Positions 6,318-12,789 of a stretch of DNA of 33,128 nucleotides are shown one piece after another. This DNA comes from a virus. The stretch lies in the IMG/VR virus record IMGVR_UViG_3300021513_000015, positions 1 to 33,128 of that record. One strand, 5' to 3'. Below the pieces are notes generated by a model. The model was not told where the DNA came from, did not search any database, and saw only the letters and a program-made list of their open reading frames with translations. The position numbers and the translations under genes are program-made. Within the stretch, counting starts at the first letter, position 1. Each line of letters begins with the position of its first letter.

Positions 6318-6697
6318 GATATCCCGGTAGTATCTCCGGGAATATCTCAGATATTTATCAGCACATTGTTATGTTTTATCCCGAAAAACCAGTCCACGCA
6401 CATGTGGAACGGATCGTCAACACCTTGCTCGAAGACGATCATAGATATGATGCGCAACACATCATCGAGTGCGTGATGTCGATAGTCCCTGATATCAAAA
6501 TAGGATCGACCCACAACCGGTCGATAGCTGCTGCCGCGGTGTGGTTGGCAAGCCAGATAGGTTGCGTTTTGTACGATCCGATTTGGGATGGTGTGGATTT
6601 TCCTCGATGGACACAGCTGGAAATCAGCAAAGCGGCAGGCGTAGCGAAAATGACGATCCGTAACGCTGCGAGACAGCAATTCCGCAGAGATGGTTGA
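6284..6697 (+). CDS. TFB/TFIIB-like single cyclin-repeat protein
   Basis: A 137-residue protein. Residues about 80-135 contain STHNRSIAAAAVWLASQIG and TQLEISKAAGVAKMTIRNAA. These match the end of a TFB cyclin repeat, where archaeal TFB has an SIAAAALYLAS-like helix and a TQxExAxVAGVTxxTIRN helix-turn-helix. There is no N-terminal zinc ribbon or B-finger and only one repeat, so it could bind TBP-DNA without recruiting polymerase correctly. It may be a viral initiation factor or an inhibitor. The start is uncertain: 6284 overlaps the RHH gene by 34 bp, while an ATG at 6371 would follow a strong hairpin. Confidence 0.7.
   Translation: MDGDAKNRKPLRYPGSISGNISDIYQHIVMFYPEKPVHAHVERIVNTLLEDDHRYDAQHIIECVMSIVPDIKIGSTHNRSIAAAAVWLASQIGCVLYDPIWDGVDFPRWTQLEISKAAGVAKMTIRNAARQQFRRDG
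6316..6348 (+). other. Hairpin at the RHH stop codon
   Basis: GAGATATCCCGG pairs with CCGGGAATATCTC, 12 bp with one bulged A and an 8-nt loop. It begins at the RHH stop codon. It could separate the two overlapping genes or modulate the TFB-like gene if that starts at 6371. Confidence 0.5.
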
Positions 6698-6708
6698 CGC
6701 CATGTTAT

Positions 6709-6730
6709 TTTTTTAGTTATAACTAAAAAA
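6709..6730. repeat. GTTATAAC palindrome, copy 1
   Basis: A perfect 22-bp palindrome centred on TTTAGTTATAACTAAA, 11 bp after the TFB-like gene. Similar palindromes precede three late genes (23381, 29129, 31782). It may be an operator, a paired TATA-like element, or, on RNA, a terminator hairpin. Confidence 0.6.
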
Positions 6731-6753
6731 CGAAACCCGCGCTCACAAGTTTT

Positions 6754-6798
6754 TTACAGACACAGCGCAAGAAAACCCCGATGCTTTAGCATGGGGAG
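6754..6798 (+). mobile_element. IS200/IS605-end-like hairpin repeat, copy A
   Basis: A 45-nt sequence (TTACAGACACAGCGCAAG..., ending in a CCCCGATGC-TTTA-GCATGGGG hairpin) is identical to the copy at 12790. The hairpin shape is characteristic of the right ends of IS200/IS605-family elements, which also form the scaffold end of TnpB omega-RNAs. No tnpA or tnpB is present, so it is a remnant, a MITE-like element or a domesticated RNA element. Confidence 0.55.
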
Positions 6799-6877
6799 GA
6801 TGTCAAAAAAAGTTTGTATATTAGCGAGTAACACCACATTCTTGTTTTGGTACGATCCGGATAGCGGATGTGACGAG

Positions 6878-6952
6878 ATCAAGATTTGTTTCGCATCGTT
6901 CCTGAAACGAAAGGATTTTTCGATGTTTCGCGATCAGCGATCAAATCTTGAT
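6878..6952 (+). promoter_or_regulatory. Structured inverted repeat upstream of an operon promoter
   Basis: ATCAAGATTTG at 6878-6888 and CAAATCTTGAT at 6942-6952 form a perfect 11-bp inverted repeat. The bases between can pair further (CATCG with CGATG). It ends 4 bp before two TATA-like boxes and could be an operator or a small structured RNA. The gap 6698-7203 holds no convincing gene. Confidence 0.45.
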
Positions 6953-6956
6953 TGCG

Positions 6957-6987
6957 TATATACCCAACAGAAAGGTTTATATACCCA
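6957..6987 (+). promoter_or_regulatory. Tandem TATA boxes of the small-gene operon
   Basis: TATATACCCA occurs at 6957-6966 and again at 6978-6987, spaced 21 bp, or two helical turns. The second is preceded by AAAGGTT and reads as a good archaeal TATA box. They would drive the genes from 7204 on, with a leader of roughly 190 nt. Confidence 0.55.
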
Positions 6988-7203
6988 CAAGATGATGTAC
7001 AATCAGAGAAGGAAAACGCGAAACACACCGCTGACCGCGGCGCCAGATCCCTTCCCCACCAGATCCCTGCGGGGATATGACGGGTCGCACAAAACAAGAG
7101 ACTACACACGACACCAAACGACTTCTTCTTTTTTTGATCGGCAGATACGCATCTGTCCTGATGAGTCACGACATAACGAAATCAGAAAAGGAGGTCCAAC
7201 AAC

Positions 7204-7326
7204 ATGATAAGTACAACAACAACCCCGGTGGACTGGAAACCCGGGAAAACAATCCAGCAGGACAATTACTATCGCCCGAGTGGCATATACATTCCACCAG
7301 ACCCCGAGCTTGATATCGGGGTCTAA
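7204..7326 (+). CDS. Small hypothetical protein
   Basis: A 40-residue protein (MISTTTTPVDWKPGKTIQQD...) with a Pro- and Tyr-rich end. The start is strongly supported by AAGGAGGT at good spacing. Its last codons form the 9-bp hairpin of the following terminator-like element. Too short for family assignment. Confidence 0.6.
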   Translation: MISTTTTPVDWKPGKTIQQDNYYRPSGIYIPPDPELDIGV

Positions 7327-7332
7327 TTTTTT
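7299..7332 (+). terminator. Hairpin plus T-run at gene end
   Basis: AGACCCCGA and TCGGGGTCT form a 9-bp stem with an 8-nt loop, followed within 3 nt by six T. This resembles an intrinsic terminator, or a processing hairpin since genes continue in the same direction. Related hairpins occur after the next genes. Confidence 0.55.
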
Positions 7333-7522
7333 GCCCCTTCGGCGTATGGCAGGCGCCGGAGCACGTTATCCCCCTGTGGGCACAGGGGAGATCGTGGCTG
7401 CGGAAGTGGTGCTCTGCAGTCGTCTACAGTGTCGAACGGACGCGGACTGGTCCCCCGCAAGCGTTCTCTTGCGTGCAAGTCGCAAGCGGCGCATGCTCCA
7501 ATGGAGCAAGGAGAAGAAAACA
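7327..7522 (+). other. GC-rich structured leader, possible ncRNA
   Basis: The roughly 195 nt before the next gene contain several small perfect hairpins: CCCCTGT/ACAGGGG, CTTGCG/CGCAAG and TGCTCC/GGAGCA. GC content is above that of the neighbours. The frame is open upstream of the next ATG, but the residues are not protein-like and no ribosome binding site supports it. A structured leader or small RNA is more likely; no known riboswitch class was recognised. Confidence 0.4.
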
Positions 7523-8059
7523 ATGTCGGAAGACAACACACAGAAAACAGTCTCGGAAGAGACAATAGCGTCAATCGTTGACGCAGCAACGCACATCGCA
7601 GAAGACAGTGACGCGATGAGAAAGAATCTGATTGCAGTTGCGGAAGCACTGCAACCAATAATCGAGAGAGCAGGAATTAGATTTGGCTCGCTCGAAGATT
7701 CTCAGATGTGGAGTACATATCCTGAAGACCCATACGCCGTCACAAAACGTATCGGCATTCGCAAAGTGTATGATGGTTGGATGATCGGGATAGAGAGTAC
7801 AGAACTATCGCGGGAATGGTGGGATGGATCAAACTGGTGTGGATATGCTGATCCATTCCAAGAATCCGCCTTCGATCACGGTGCAGCGAGAATTCTTCCA
7901 TTCTCAAGAGTGTCACGTGAGAACATCGAGAAAGCAATCGAGCGCCTGCCCGCCTTCATTGATGCATACGCGGCAGAACTGAAGTGCAGACATAAGAGGT
8001 ATGCAGATATGCGGAAGAAAGCGGAGCAGATCAGGGCAGTCTTGGAGGAGACAGCGTAG
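7523..8059 (+). CDS. Hypothetical protein with a shared EW-DGS-CGY motif
   Basis: A 178-residue protein. The N-terminal 60 residues are helical; a central domain contains REWWDGSNWCGYADPF; the C-terminal 50 residues are a basic helix. The same central motif occurs in the next protein (GEWLDGSSMCGYPIYY), so the two are related. The start has AAGGAGAAG upstream and MSEDN is a natural N-terminus; the frame continues to 7280 without support. Function is unknown. Confidence 0.7.
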   Translation: MSEDNTQKTVSEETIASIVDAATHIAEDSDAMRKNLIAVAEALQPIIERAGIRFGSLEDSQMWSTYPEDPYAVTKRIGIRKVYDGWMIGIESTELSREWWDGSNWCGYADPFQESAFDHGAARILPFSRVSRENIEKAIERLPAFIDAYAAELKCRHKRYADMRKKAEQIRAVLEETA

Positions 8060-8091
8060 GCGGGATAACCCGTCTACATTTTCAAGAGGTG
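8058..8091 (+). repeat. Intergenic hairpin/T-run/RBS module 1
   Basis: A stem AGGCGGG/CCCGTCT (one G-T pair) begins in the stop codon. It is followed by a T-rich ACATTTTC and then the GAGGTGAG ribosome binding site of the next gene. The same order recurs at 8342 and 8589. Confidence 0.55.
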
Positions 8092-8097
8092 AGAACA

Positions 8098-8361
8098 ATG
8101 AAAAAATATACAGCAGAAGAAATTCTCAAAATGAAATTCACCGGCTATGTTCGCGGTGAATATTTCTCAGGGGAATGGCTCGATGGCTCAAGTATGTGTG
8201 GATATCCGATCTATTACGTTGAGGATGGCGTGATAGACGAGTATGGCGAGTTCTCTGAAACTGGAGAACCGACTGACTGCGAATATGCGGGAGATTTGTG
8301 TATGAGGCATTACTGCACATGGTTTGAGATCATCGAAGGTGAGGCGGAGCAACCCGCCTGA
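8098..8361 (+). CDS. Hypothetical acidic protein
   Basis: An 87-residue acidic protein rich in Tyr and Glu. GEWLDGSSMCGYPIYY near residues 21-36 matches the motif in the preceding protein, suggesting a small shared domain. Three further Cys lie towards the end. GAGGTGAG provides the Shine-Dalgarno site for the ATG at 8098; the GTG at 8089 lies inside that site and is unlikely as start. Function is unknown. Confidence 0.7.
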   Translation: MKKYTAEEILKMKFTGYVRGEYFSGEWLDGSSMCGYPIYYVEDGVIDEYGEFSETGEPTDCEYAGDLCMRHYCTWFEIIEGEAEQPA

Positions 8362-8373
8362 CTTTTTGAGGTG
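8342..8373 (+). repeat. Intergenic hairpin/T-run/RBS module 2
   Basis: AGGCGG-AGCAAC-CCGCCT overlaps the stop codon and is followed by CTTTTTGAGGTG, the next gene's ribosome binding site. It is nearly identical to module 3. Confidence 0.6.
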
Positions 8374-8379
8374 ATGAAG

Positions 8380-8586
8380 ATGAGAGAAGATGTAGAAAGA
8401 CTACAAGGCAAAATAAGCAGCCTGGAAAAAGAACTGGACAGAATGCGCACCCAGTGCATCCACAGTGATGAACTGGGGCGATGCAAGTTAAACGATGCGT
8501 CGTGTCCGTTCTACGGCTGCGATTGCTCACAGTCGTATGAAGACGGCGTGAAAGAGGCAAAGGAACGAGGATTCGAGGGGTTCTGA
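8380..8586 (+). CDS. Hypothetical coiled-coil and Cys-rich protein
   Basis: A 68-residue protein. The first 25 residues (MREDVERLQGKISSLEKELD) have the Leu spacing of a short coiled coil, and four Cys follow plus a CDC pair, probably metal-binding. The start at 8380 is set by GAGGTG six bases upstream. Function is unknown; a small DNA-binding regulator would fit. Confidence 0.65.
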   Translation: MREDVERLQGKISSLEKELDRMRTQCIHSDELGRCKLNDASCPFYGCDCSQSYEDGVKEAKERGFEGF

Positions 8587-8588
8587 AT

Positions 8589-8622
8589 AGGCGGAGCAAT
8601 CCGCCTAAATTTTTCGAGGTGA
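8589..8622 (+). repeat. Intergenic hairpin/T-run/RBS module 3
   Basis: AGGCGG-AGCAAT-CCGCCT is followed by AAATTTTTCGAGGTGAAG. The stem is identical to module 2 and the loop differs in one base, showing recent duplication or shared selection. Confidence 0.6.
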
Positions 8623-8626
8623 AGAA

Positions 8627-8941
8627 ATGAGCATAAAAGAACGGTTGTTAGAACTTCCGTCACCTGCCCAGGTCAATTCTGGGTCAGAGTGGCGGAACAT
8701 AGTATGTGCCGTATGTTCGAGATGTTTTGAACACGCGAACAGTGCGCCGCATAACAACTATCACTCTTGCCTCTGCCCGCTCTGCAGAGCAGAGATTGAG
8801 CAGTGTAAAGACGATGATGAAGTGAATGATGTCATCGATCGTCTGTGGAAAGAAGCTGATGATCGAGGTGAGGTTTGCGCCGAATACAGCTACTATGCTG
8901 CACTCGAAGAAGAAAAACTCATCAAAGAGGCAAATAGGTGA
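8627..8941 (+). CDS. Hypothetical zinc-binding protein
   Basis: A 104-residue protein. Cys pairs C-x2-C-x2-C (VCAVCSRC) and C-L-C-x2-C (SCLCPLC) around a His-rich stretch look like a small zinc-ribbon or treble-clef domain. The C-terminal half is acidic and helical. GAGGTGAAG precedes the ATG. Function is unknown. Confidence 0.65.
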   Translation: MSIKERLLELPSPAQVNSGSEWRNIVCAVCSRCFEHANSAPHNNYHSCLCPLCRAEIEQCKDDDEVNDVIDRLWKEADDRGEVCAEYSYYAALEEEKLIKEANR

Positions 8942-8946
8942 AATAC

Positions 8947-9087
8947 ATGTCAGGCAAACCCACACGTCCGCGTCCGTCTCAAATCTTCTGGTGCCGTGAA
9001 TGTGGAAGGCAGGGCGACATCAATGATATGTTTGAGTCAGGGAATGACTGCTGCATTGCTACAGTCATCGATGACCTCGAGAGGTAA
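8947..9087 (+). CDS. Small zinc-knuckle protein
   Basis: A 46-residue protein with one C-x2-C (WCRECG) and a later CC pair after a basic Pro-rich start. It follows the previous gene by 5 bp with AGGTGAAA as ribosome binding site. Its end carries the ribosome binding site of the membrane protein that follows. Confidence 0.5.
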   Translation: MSGKPTRPRPSQIFWCRECGRQGDINDMFESGNDCCIATVIDDLER

Positions 9088-9089
9088 GC

Positions 9090-9233
9090 ATGACAGGGCA
9101 GCAAACTCAAGACCTGCTCATGCTGGTCGGCTGCCTGGCGGTTCTGTGGCTCTTTGGCTTTCTGCCCTTCTTGGGATTCCTGTTCACCGTTGCGGTGGCG
9201 AACTCGATCCAGGAGTGGCGGAAAGCCCATTAA
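9090..9233 (+). CDS. Small single-span membrane protein
   Basis: A 47-residue protein. Residues about 9-38 are almost wholly hydrophobic (LLMLVGCLAVLWLFGFLPFL and following), one transmembrane helix, with a short polar tail. GAGGTAAG precedes the ATG. Size and shape would allow a holin-like or envelope role, but nothing proves it. Confidence 0.55.
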   Translation: MTGQQTQDLLMLVGCLAVLWLFGFLPFLGFLFTVAVANSIQEWRKAH

Positions 9234-9585
9234 TTTTTTTTGCAAGACTTTTATCACTTCCTAAATATGTTTAGTCTTCGTAAATCGCCTGTGTGGCGCG
9301 ATCTTTTCAGCCATGTTATGCACTGCACTCATCCGAGATCGCCGCATAGGCGGGCTGCTGCGAACCCCGTTTCTGCGCCTCTCGTCACCCGCCACACTTC
9401 TCCCGCCTGTAAAATAATCACTCCCCAATAATATTTAGTTTCGGATAAAACTATTTCCGGTCAATTCTATCGCCTCATATCAATATTTAGTTCTCATTCG
9501 CAAAAGTAATATTGTTTGTTTTTTATAATTCCCAAGTTATATTTGTTTTTTTATAAAAAGAAAAAAATAAAAAAGAAACCCGTCC
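9234..9585. other. AT-rich non-coding region
   Basis: No convincing gene is found. AATATTTAGTT occurs at 9430 and 9482, with a relative (AATATGTTTAGT) near 9266. The last hundred bases before the periodic repeats are nearly pure A and T. This could be a second origin, a recombination region or a long promoter region. Confidence 0.4.
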
Positions 9586-9770
9586 GTCTTGGGCATTCCA
9601 GCTTTCGTGGCATCTGACAGCTTTTATATTTCAAATTTTTTAAAATCCCCGCCGGTCTTGGGCATTCCAGAACCATTTCATCTTGACATCTTTATATTTT
9701 CAAAATCAAAAAACTGGTGCTGGCTTGGACATTCCAGGATCGCTCCCTTCTGACATTTTTTTCGCATTTG
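9586..9770 (+). repeat. Three periodic repeats with TATA-like tails
   Basis: GTCTTGGGCATTCCAG is present at 9586 and 9655, and GGCTTGGACATTCCAG at 9722, periods of 69 and 67 nt. Copies 1 and 2 are followed after 10-12 nt by a TGACA-CTTTATATTTT-like tail; copy 3 keeps TCTGACATTT. The interval is constant but its sequence is not. This is not a CRISPR array. It may be three tandem promoters, an iteron set or an array of small RNAs. Confidence 0.55.
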
Positions 9771-9843
9771 TCCGGATTGTGAAAAATCTTTCCGCCTGCA
9801 TCACAATCTCCGCACAATTTTTCACCGTCCTGTGTGCACACCA

Positions 9844-9859
9844 AAAAGTTTATATACTC
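9844..9859 (+). promoter_or_regulatory. TATA-box promoter of the recombination operon
   Basis: AAAAGTTTATATACTC is identical, base for base, to the helicase promoter on the other strand at 5330-5345. It lies about 40 nt before the first gene of the operon, which has its own Shine-Dalgarno site. Confidence 0.7.
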
Positions 9860-9894
9860 TCGAGATGAATTGTGTTTAAAGGAGGTATAACAGA

Positions 9895-10218
9895 ATGCCC
9901 AGACTAAAATCGAAGATTGCGGGGCGGATCGTTCTTGCCCTGCGTGGAAAAGAAACCATAAGTGATGAAGACATCGATGAACAGCTTCATGCTCTCGACA
10001 TTTGGGGACAGCGTTCAATCGATGAGTACCACGAGATGCTGAAAGCGCAGTATCTCGAGCGGACCCCGGGCGGATGGACTCTGAAGCCCGAGTCACGGAA
10101 AGATGCAGAGATCGTGATCAGAGTCTCTCCTGCACAAAACGCGGGTGAGGTCATGAGGCGGCTGGATGTCGTGTTGAACCAATTCCGCCCACTGATCACA
10201 ATCGAGATGGAGGTGTGA
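9895..10218 (+). CDS. Hypothetical protein, possibly winged helix
   Basis: A 107-residue protein. The first 65 residues look like a small winged-helix domain, with helices around SDEDIDEQLHALDIWGQRSI and a hairpin YLERTPGGWTL. The rest forms two strands around a helix. AAGGAGGT precedes the ATG. It heads the recombination operon, so a regulatory role is plausible but not shown. Confidence 0.7.
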   Translation: MPRLKSKIAGRIVLALRGKETISDEDIDEQLHALDIWGQRSIDEYHEMLKAQYLERTPGGWTLKPESRKDAEIVIRVSPAQNAGEVMRRLDVVLNQFRPLITIEMEV

Positions 10219-10353
10219 ATGACATATCAATACTATATCACGCCGAACGGCACAGGACAGTTCGAGGAGGCCACGCCGTTCGAGCGTAAAATCCTGAATA
10301 CTATCAGGGAGAAAGTGAGACGAGACGGACAAGCGTGGGTTCGTATCGATTAG
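10219..10353 (+). CDS. Small hypothetical protein
   Basis: A 44-residue protein (MTYQYYITPNGTGQFEEATP...). It begins immediately after the previous stop and has GGAGGTG upstream. Its stop codon lies within the AGGAGGT site of the next gene. No family is recognised. Confidence 0.6.
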   Translation: MTYQYYITPNGTGQFEEATPFERKILNTIREKVRRDGQAWVRID

Positions 10354-10366
10354 GAGGTTGGACAAC

Positions 10367-11788
10367 ATGGAAGGTGAGAACATGAAATACTTGACAGACG
10401 TAACAAAAATGCTTCCAGTCGTGGAAGCGAAACCGAATGTCGCGGAGGAGAACAAGGCGATAGCGAAGATGGGTAAATACTCGTGGCATAGAATATCTTT
10501 CTTCGACCACGAGGCATATTACGCCTGCATCGATGGAGATACGTGCACAGTCATACGTGTCATCGGTGAGGATGGAGATATGCAACTCGGCTGTGCTTGT
10601 GGCAAAACCAACGACTCGTTCTGCGAGCATCTGTACGCGTTCAGGATGCTCAAAAACCCACCACAGGGAAAACCGGAGCGGTGGCTCGAGGGATGGTTGC
10701 TTGATGGCGAGGGATGGCGTCTCAAGAACGGACAGCTTGCACCTCCGCGAAAAGAACCGGAGGTAGTGGCAGAACTGCCACCGCTTAACATTCCTGACAG
10801 CGAAGATGTGGATGGGCAAGATGCAGAAGCGCGGAAGGCACACATCTGCAAGGGGTGCGGTGCGGAATTCGCTGACATCGATGCATTGCTGGCGCACATC
10901 GAGACCTGCGATGCTGTGAATATGGCAAAAGCACGCAAAGTAGAGGAGAAAACCAATTCTCTTAAACGGGTACAAGGACTTGCCGAGCGAGTCGGGATGA
11001 TCGAGGATGGTGAGGTCGATCCGGACGAGCATGAACCGGTCCCCGAACCAGAACGGAAACCAAGCGTACCAGAACCGAAGCCGACTCCGGAGCCGAAGCC
11101 ACACATCTGCAAGATATGCGGCAAAGAGTGCAAGGACATTGACGATCTGTTGAATCACCAGGAGAGATGCAAGCAGAAGCAGATCAATGAGAAAGAGGAA
11201 GAAACTCTCCCCGCTCTGCTTGCAGACATGGAGTGGTCGGCATCCCAGATCGAGGTGATGCGAAAGACCGTCGCAGTCGGAACAACGATGGAAGAATTCG
11301 CATACTTCCTGAATGTCGCGAAGGCTGCCGGATTGAATCCATTCCTCCGCGAGGTGTACTGCTGGAAATCCGAGAGGACTGGGCAGCTGACAATCGCAAC
11401 CGGCAGAGATGGGTATCTCGCCATCGCAAAACGTGATCCGAGATTCCGCGGGCTACAGTCAATGGAGGTCTGCGAGAACGATGAATTCGAGATGGAGTTC
11501 GTTGGCGGGCAGCTGACCATCAAGACTCACAAGATCGTTGATTTCAAGAATCGCGGAAAAGTGATCGGTGCATGGGCGAGAGCAGAATTCGAGGGGCAGG
11601 ACCCGATTGTGGCATACGCATCGCGGGATGAGTACGACACAAAAAAGAATGTCTGGATCAGAAACCCGTCAGCGATGATGCGGAAAGTCCCTGAGGCAAT
11701 CGTTCTGAAGCGAGGGGCGGGCATCAGCGGGCTTGTGACGGAAGCGGAAGTCGAATCGCCGCACATCATTGACGCGGAGGTACTGTGA
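10367..11788 (+). CDS. RecT/Bet-like recombinase with SWIM and C2HC zinc fingers
   Basis: A 473-residue multidomain protein. A SWIM-type zinc motif lies at residues 76-88 (C-x-C ... C-x-H). Two similar C2HC fingers follow at 161-181 and 248-268 (HICKGCGAEF and HICKICGKEC), separated by a Pro/Glu linker. The C-terminal 180 residues match the RecT/Bet single-strand annealing family: LNPFLREVYCW, TIATGRDGYLAIA, and a final AMMRKVPEAIVLKRG. The protein would anneal single-stranded DNA during viral replication or recombination. The AGGAGGT site supports the ATG at 10367. The added zinc domains are unusual for RecT. No exonuclease partner is seen. Confidence 0.85.
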   Translation: MEGENMKYLTDVTKMLPVVEAKPNVAEENKAIAKMGKYSWHRISFFDHEAYYACIDGDTCTVIRVIGEDGDMQLGCACGKTNDSFCEHLYAFRMLKNPPQGKPERWLEGWLLDGEGWRLKNGQLAPPRKEPEVVAELPPLNIPDSEDVDGQDAEARKAHICKGCGAEFADIDALLAHIETCDAVNMAKARKVEEKTNSLKRVQGLAERVGMIEDGEVDPDEHEPVPEPERKPSVPEPKPTPEPKPHICKICGKECKDIDDLLNHQERCKQKQINEKEEETLPALLADMEWSASQIEVMRKTVAVGTTMEEFAYFLNVAKAAGLNPFLREVYCWKSERTGQLTIATGRDGYLAIAKRDPRFRGLQSMEVCENDEFEMEFVGGQLTIKTHKIVDFKNRGKVIGAWARAEFEGQDPIVAYASRDEYDTKKNVWIRNPSAMMRKVPEAIVLKRGAGISGLVTEAEVESPHIIDAEVL

Positions 11789-11813
11789 TGGATGAAGCTT
11801 TTAGGAGGTAGAT

Positions 11814-12191
11814 ATGAAATCAAAACTCGAATCAAGGATTGACACAGAATTTGAACGCATCGGTGTAAAACCATACGTGTATCATATTCGGGTACTGTAT
11901 CCTGGCAGATACCGCCGTTCGCTCCGGTTATTCGAGGGAATCACAATCGCAACCGAGTCCCCACAGAAAGCCTCTGAACTGAAGCTAACGGTATTTGGAT
12001 TAGACGATGCTTGTGCATTGCTATATCCCGAGTTTGTCACTGCGCCGTCTGCATGGATGCAGAAAGAACTCGCTTATCGCGGGTTCTATGGGGTAGCCAT
12101 CTGCAACCGCAAGGATCAATATAGCCGTAAGCGCGGCAGAATCATTGCGAAGGGACGACTTCTGCAACATTTGAAGGAGCAGAAAACATGA
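11814..12191 (+). CDS. Hypothetical basic protein
   Basis: A 125-residue basic protein (MKSKLESRIDTEFERIGVKP...), mixed alpha/beta in appearance, with a very basic C-terminus (RKDQYSRKRGRIIAKGRL). TTAGGAGGTAG precedes the ATG. It overlaps the next gene by 4 bp. No family is recognised; a nucleic-acid-binding role would fit the operon. Confidence 0.7.
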   Translation: MKSKLESRIDTEFERIGVKPYVYHIRVLYPGRYRRSLRLFEGITIATESPQKASELKLTVFGLDDACALLYPEFVTAPSAWMQKELAYRGFYGVAICNRKDQYSRKRGRIIAKGRLLQHLKEQKT

Positions 12192-12445
12192 ACATACCGG
12201 ACACAAAAGCAGACTGTGTGGCAATCTGCACCGAGCTACGTAACGCGGGATTTGATGAGCATGGCGTGCTGTCCACCATTCCCGAAGCAATATTGATTGA
12301 TGCGATGCTTCGCCACAATTGGCACACCAGCACGCGGGCAGAATACTTCTCGAGAATCCTGGTTGTGTACAATCATCTCATCGATCAGGGGTATCTCGAG
12401 AAGGTTGAAAGAGGGTACAGGCTCACGGGGGAGGACATACGATGA
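12188..12445 (+). CDS. Hypothetical protein, winged-helix-like
   Basis: An 85-residue protein. The second half (SRILVVYNHLIDQGYLEKVE, then RGYRLT) reads as a recognition helix followed by a beta hairpin, typical of winged-helix domains. The ATG overlaps the preceding stop (ATGA) and has AAGGAG upstream. It probably binds DNA, but no family is named. Confidence 0.65.
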   Translation: MNIPDTKADCVAICTELRNAGFDEHGVLSTIPEAILIDAMLRHNWHTSTRAEYFSRILVVYNHLIDQGYLEKVERGYRLTGEDIR

Positions 12446-12672
12446 CTCAACAAAAGGAGATCAACGCACAATATGCGCGCGAGCGGATCAAGCAGATCGA
12501 CCGGATGATCGTGAAGATCAAGGCGGCGAGAACCGATGCGATTGCGAGATCGAATCCACAGGCGAACGAGCGCACCCGCGAATTCGAGCAGCGGGAAGCA
12601 CAGCGATACGAATCCATGCTTGCGGATCTGCAAGCAGAACGGGCGGTGCTCTCCCGCAGAGCGGAAGTTTAA
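12442..12672 (+). CDS. Small coiled-coil protein
   Basis: A 76-residue highly charged helical protein with Arg, Glu and Gln spaced as in a coiled coil, ending in LADLQAERAVLSRR. It is coupled to the previous gene by a 4-bp overlap and closes the operon. Function is unknown. Confidence 0.65.
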   Translation: MTQQKEINAQYARERIKQIDRMIVKIKAARTDAIARSNPQANERTREFEQREAQRYESMLADLQAERAVLSRRAEV

Positions 12673-12789
12673 TATAGGGTGACATCCAAGTTGAAGTTGT
12701 TGTTGGATACCCCCATTACTTCCACGACCTCCATTCCCCATTGGTAGCATGGCGCGGCGTGGGCGTGCTGTGCTGCCGTTTTTTTCTTG
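12673..12789 (+). terminator. Operon-end region with T-run
   Basis: No gene is seen. TCCAA and TTGGA flank a small hairpin near the start. A GC-rich stretch (GGCGCGGCGTGGGCGTGCTG) is followed by seven T near 12780. This would serve to end the recombination operon. Confidence 0.4.

Noticed and set aside
6791-7207. A 138-codon plus-strand frame
   Set aside because: It starts inside the IS605-like hairpin, spans two TATA boxes and a T-run, and has no domain. The real gene starts at 7204.
9586-9737. CRISPR array
   Set aside because: Repeats are only 16 nt, intervals about 52 nt and partly similar, and copies degrade. It does not fit CRISPR geometry.
10304-11158. A 284-codon minus-strand frame
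   Set aside because: It is antisense to the RecT fusion gene and its residues show no family pattern.
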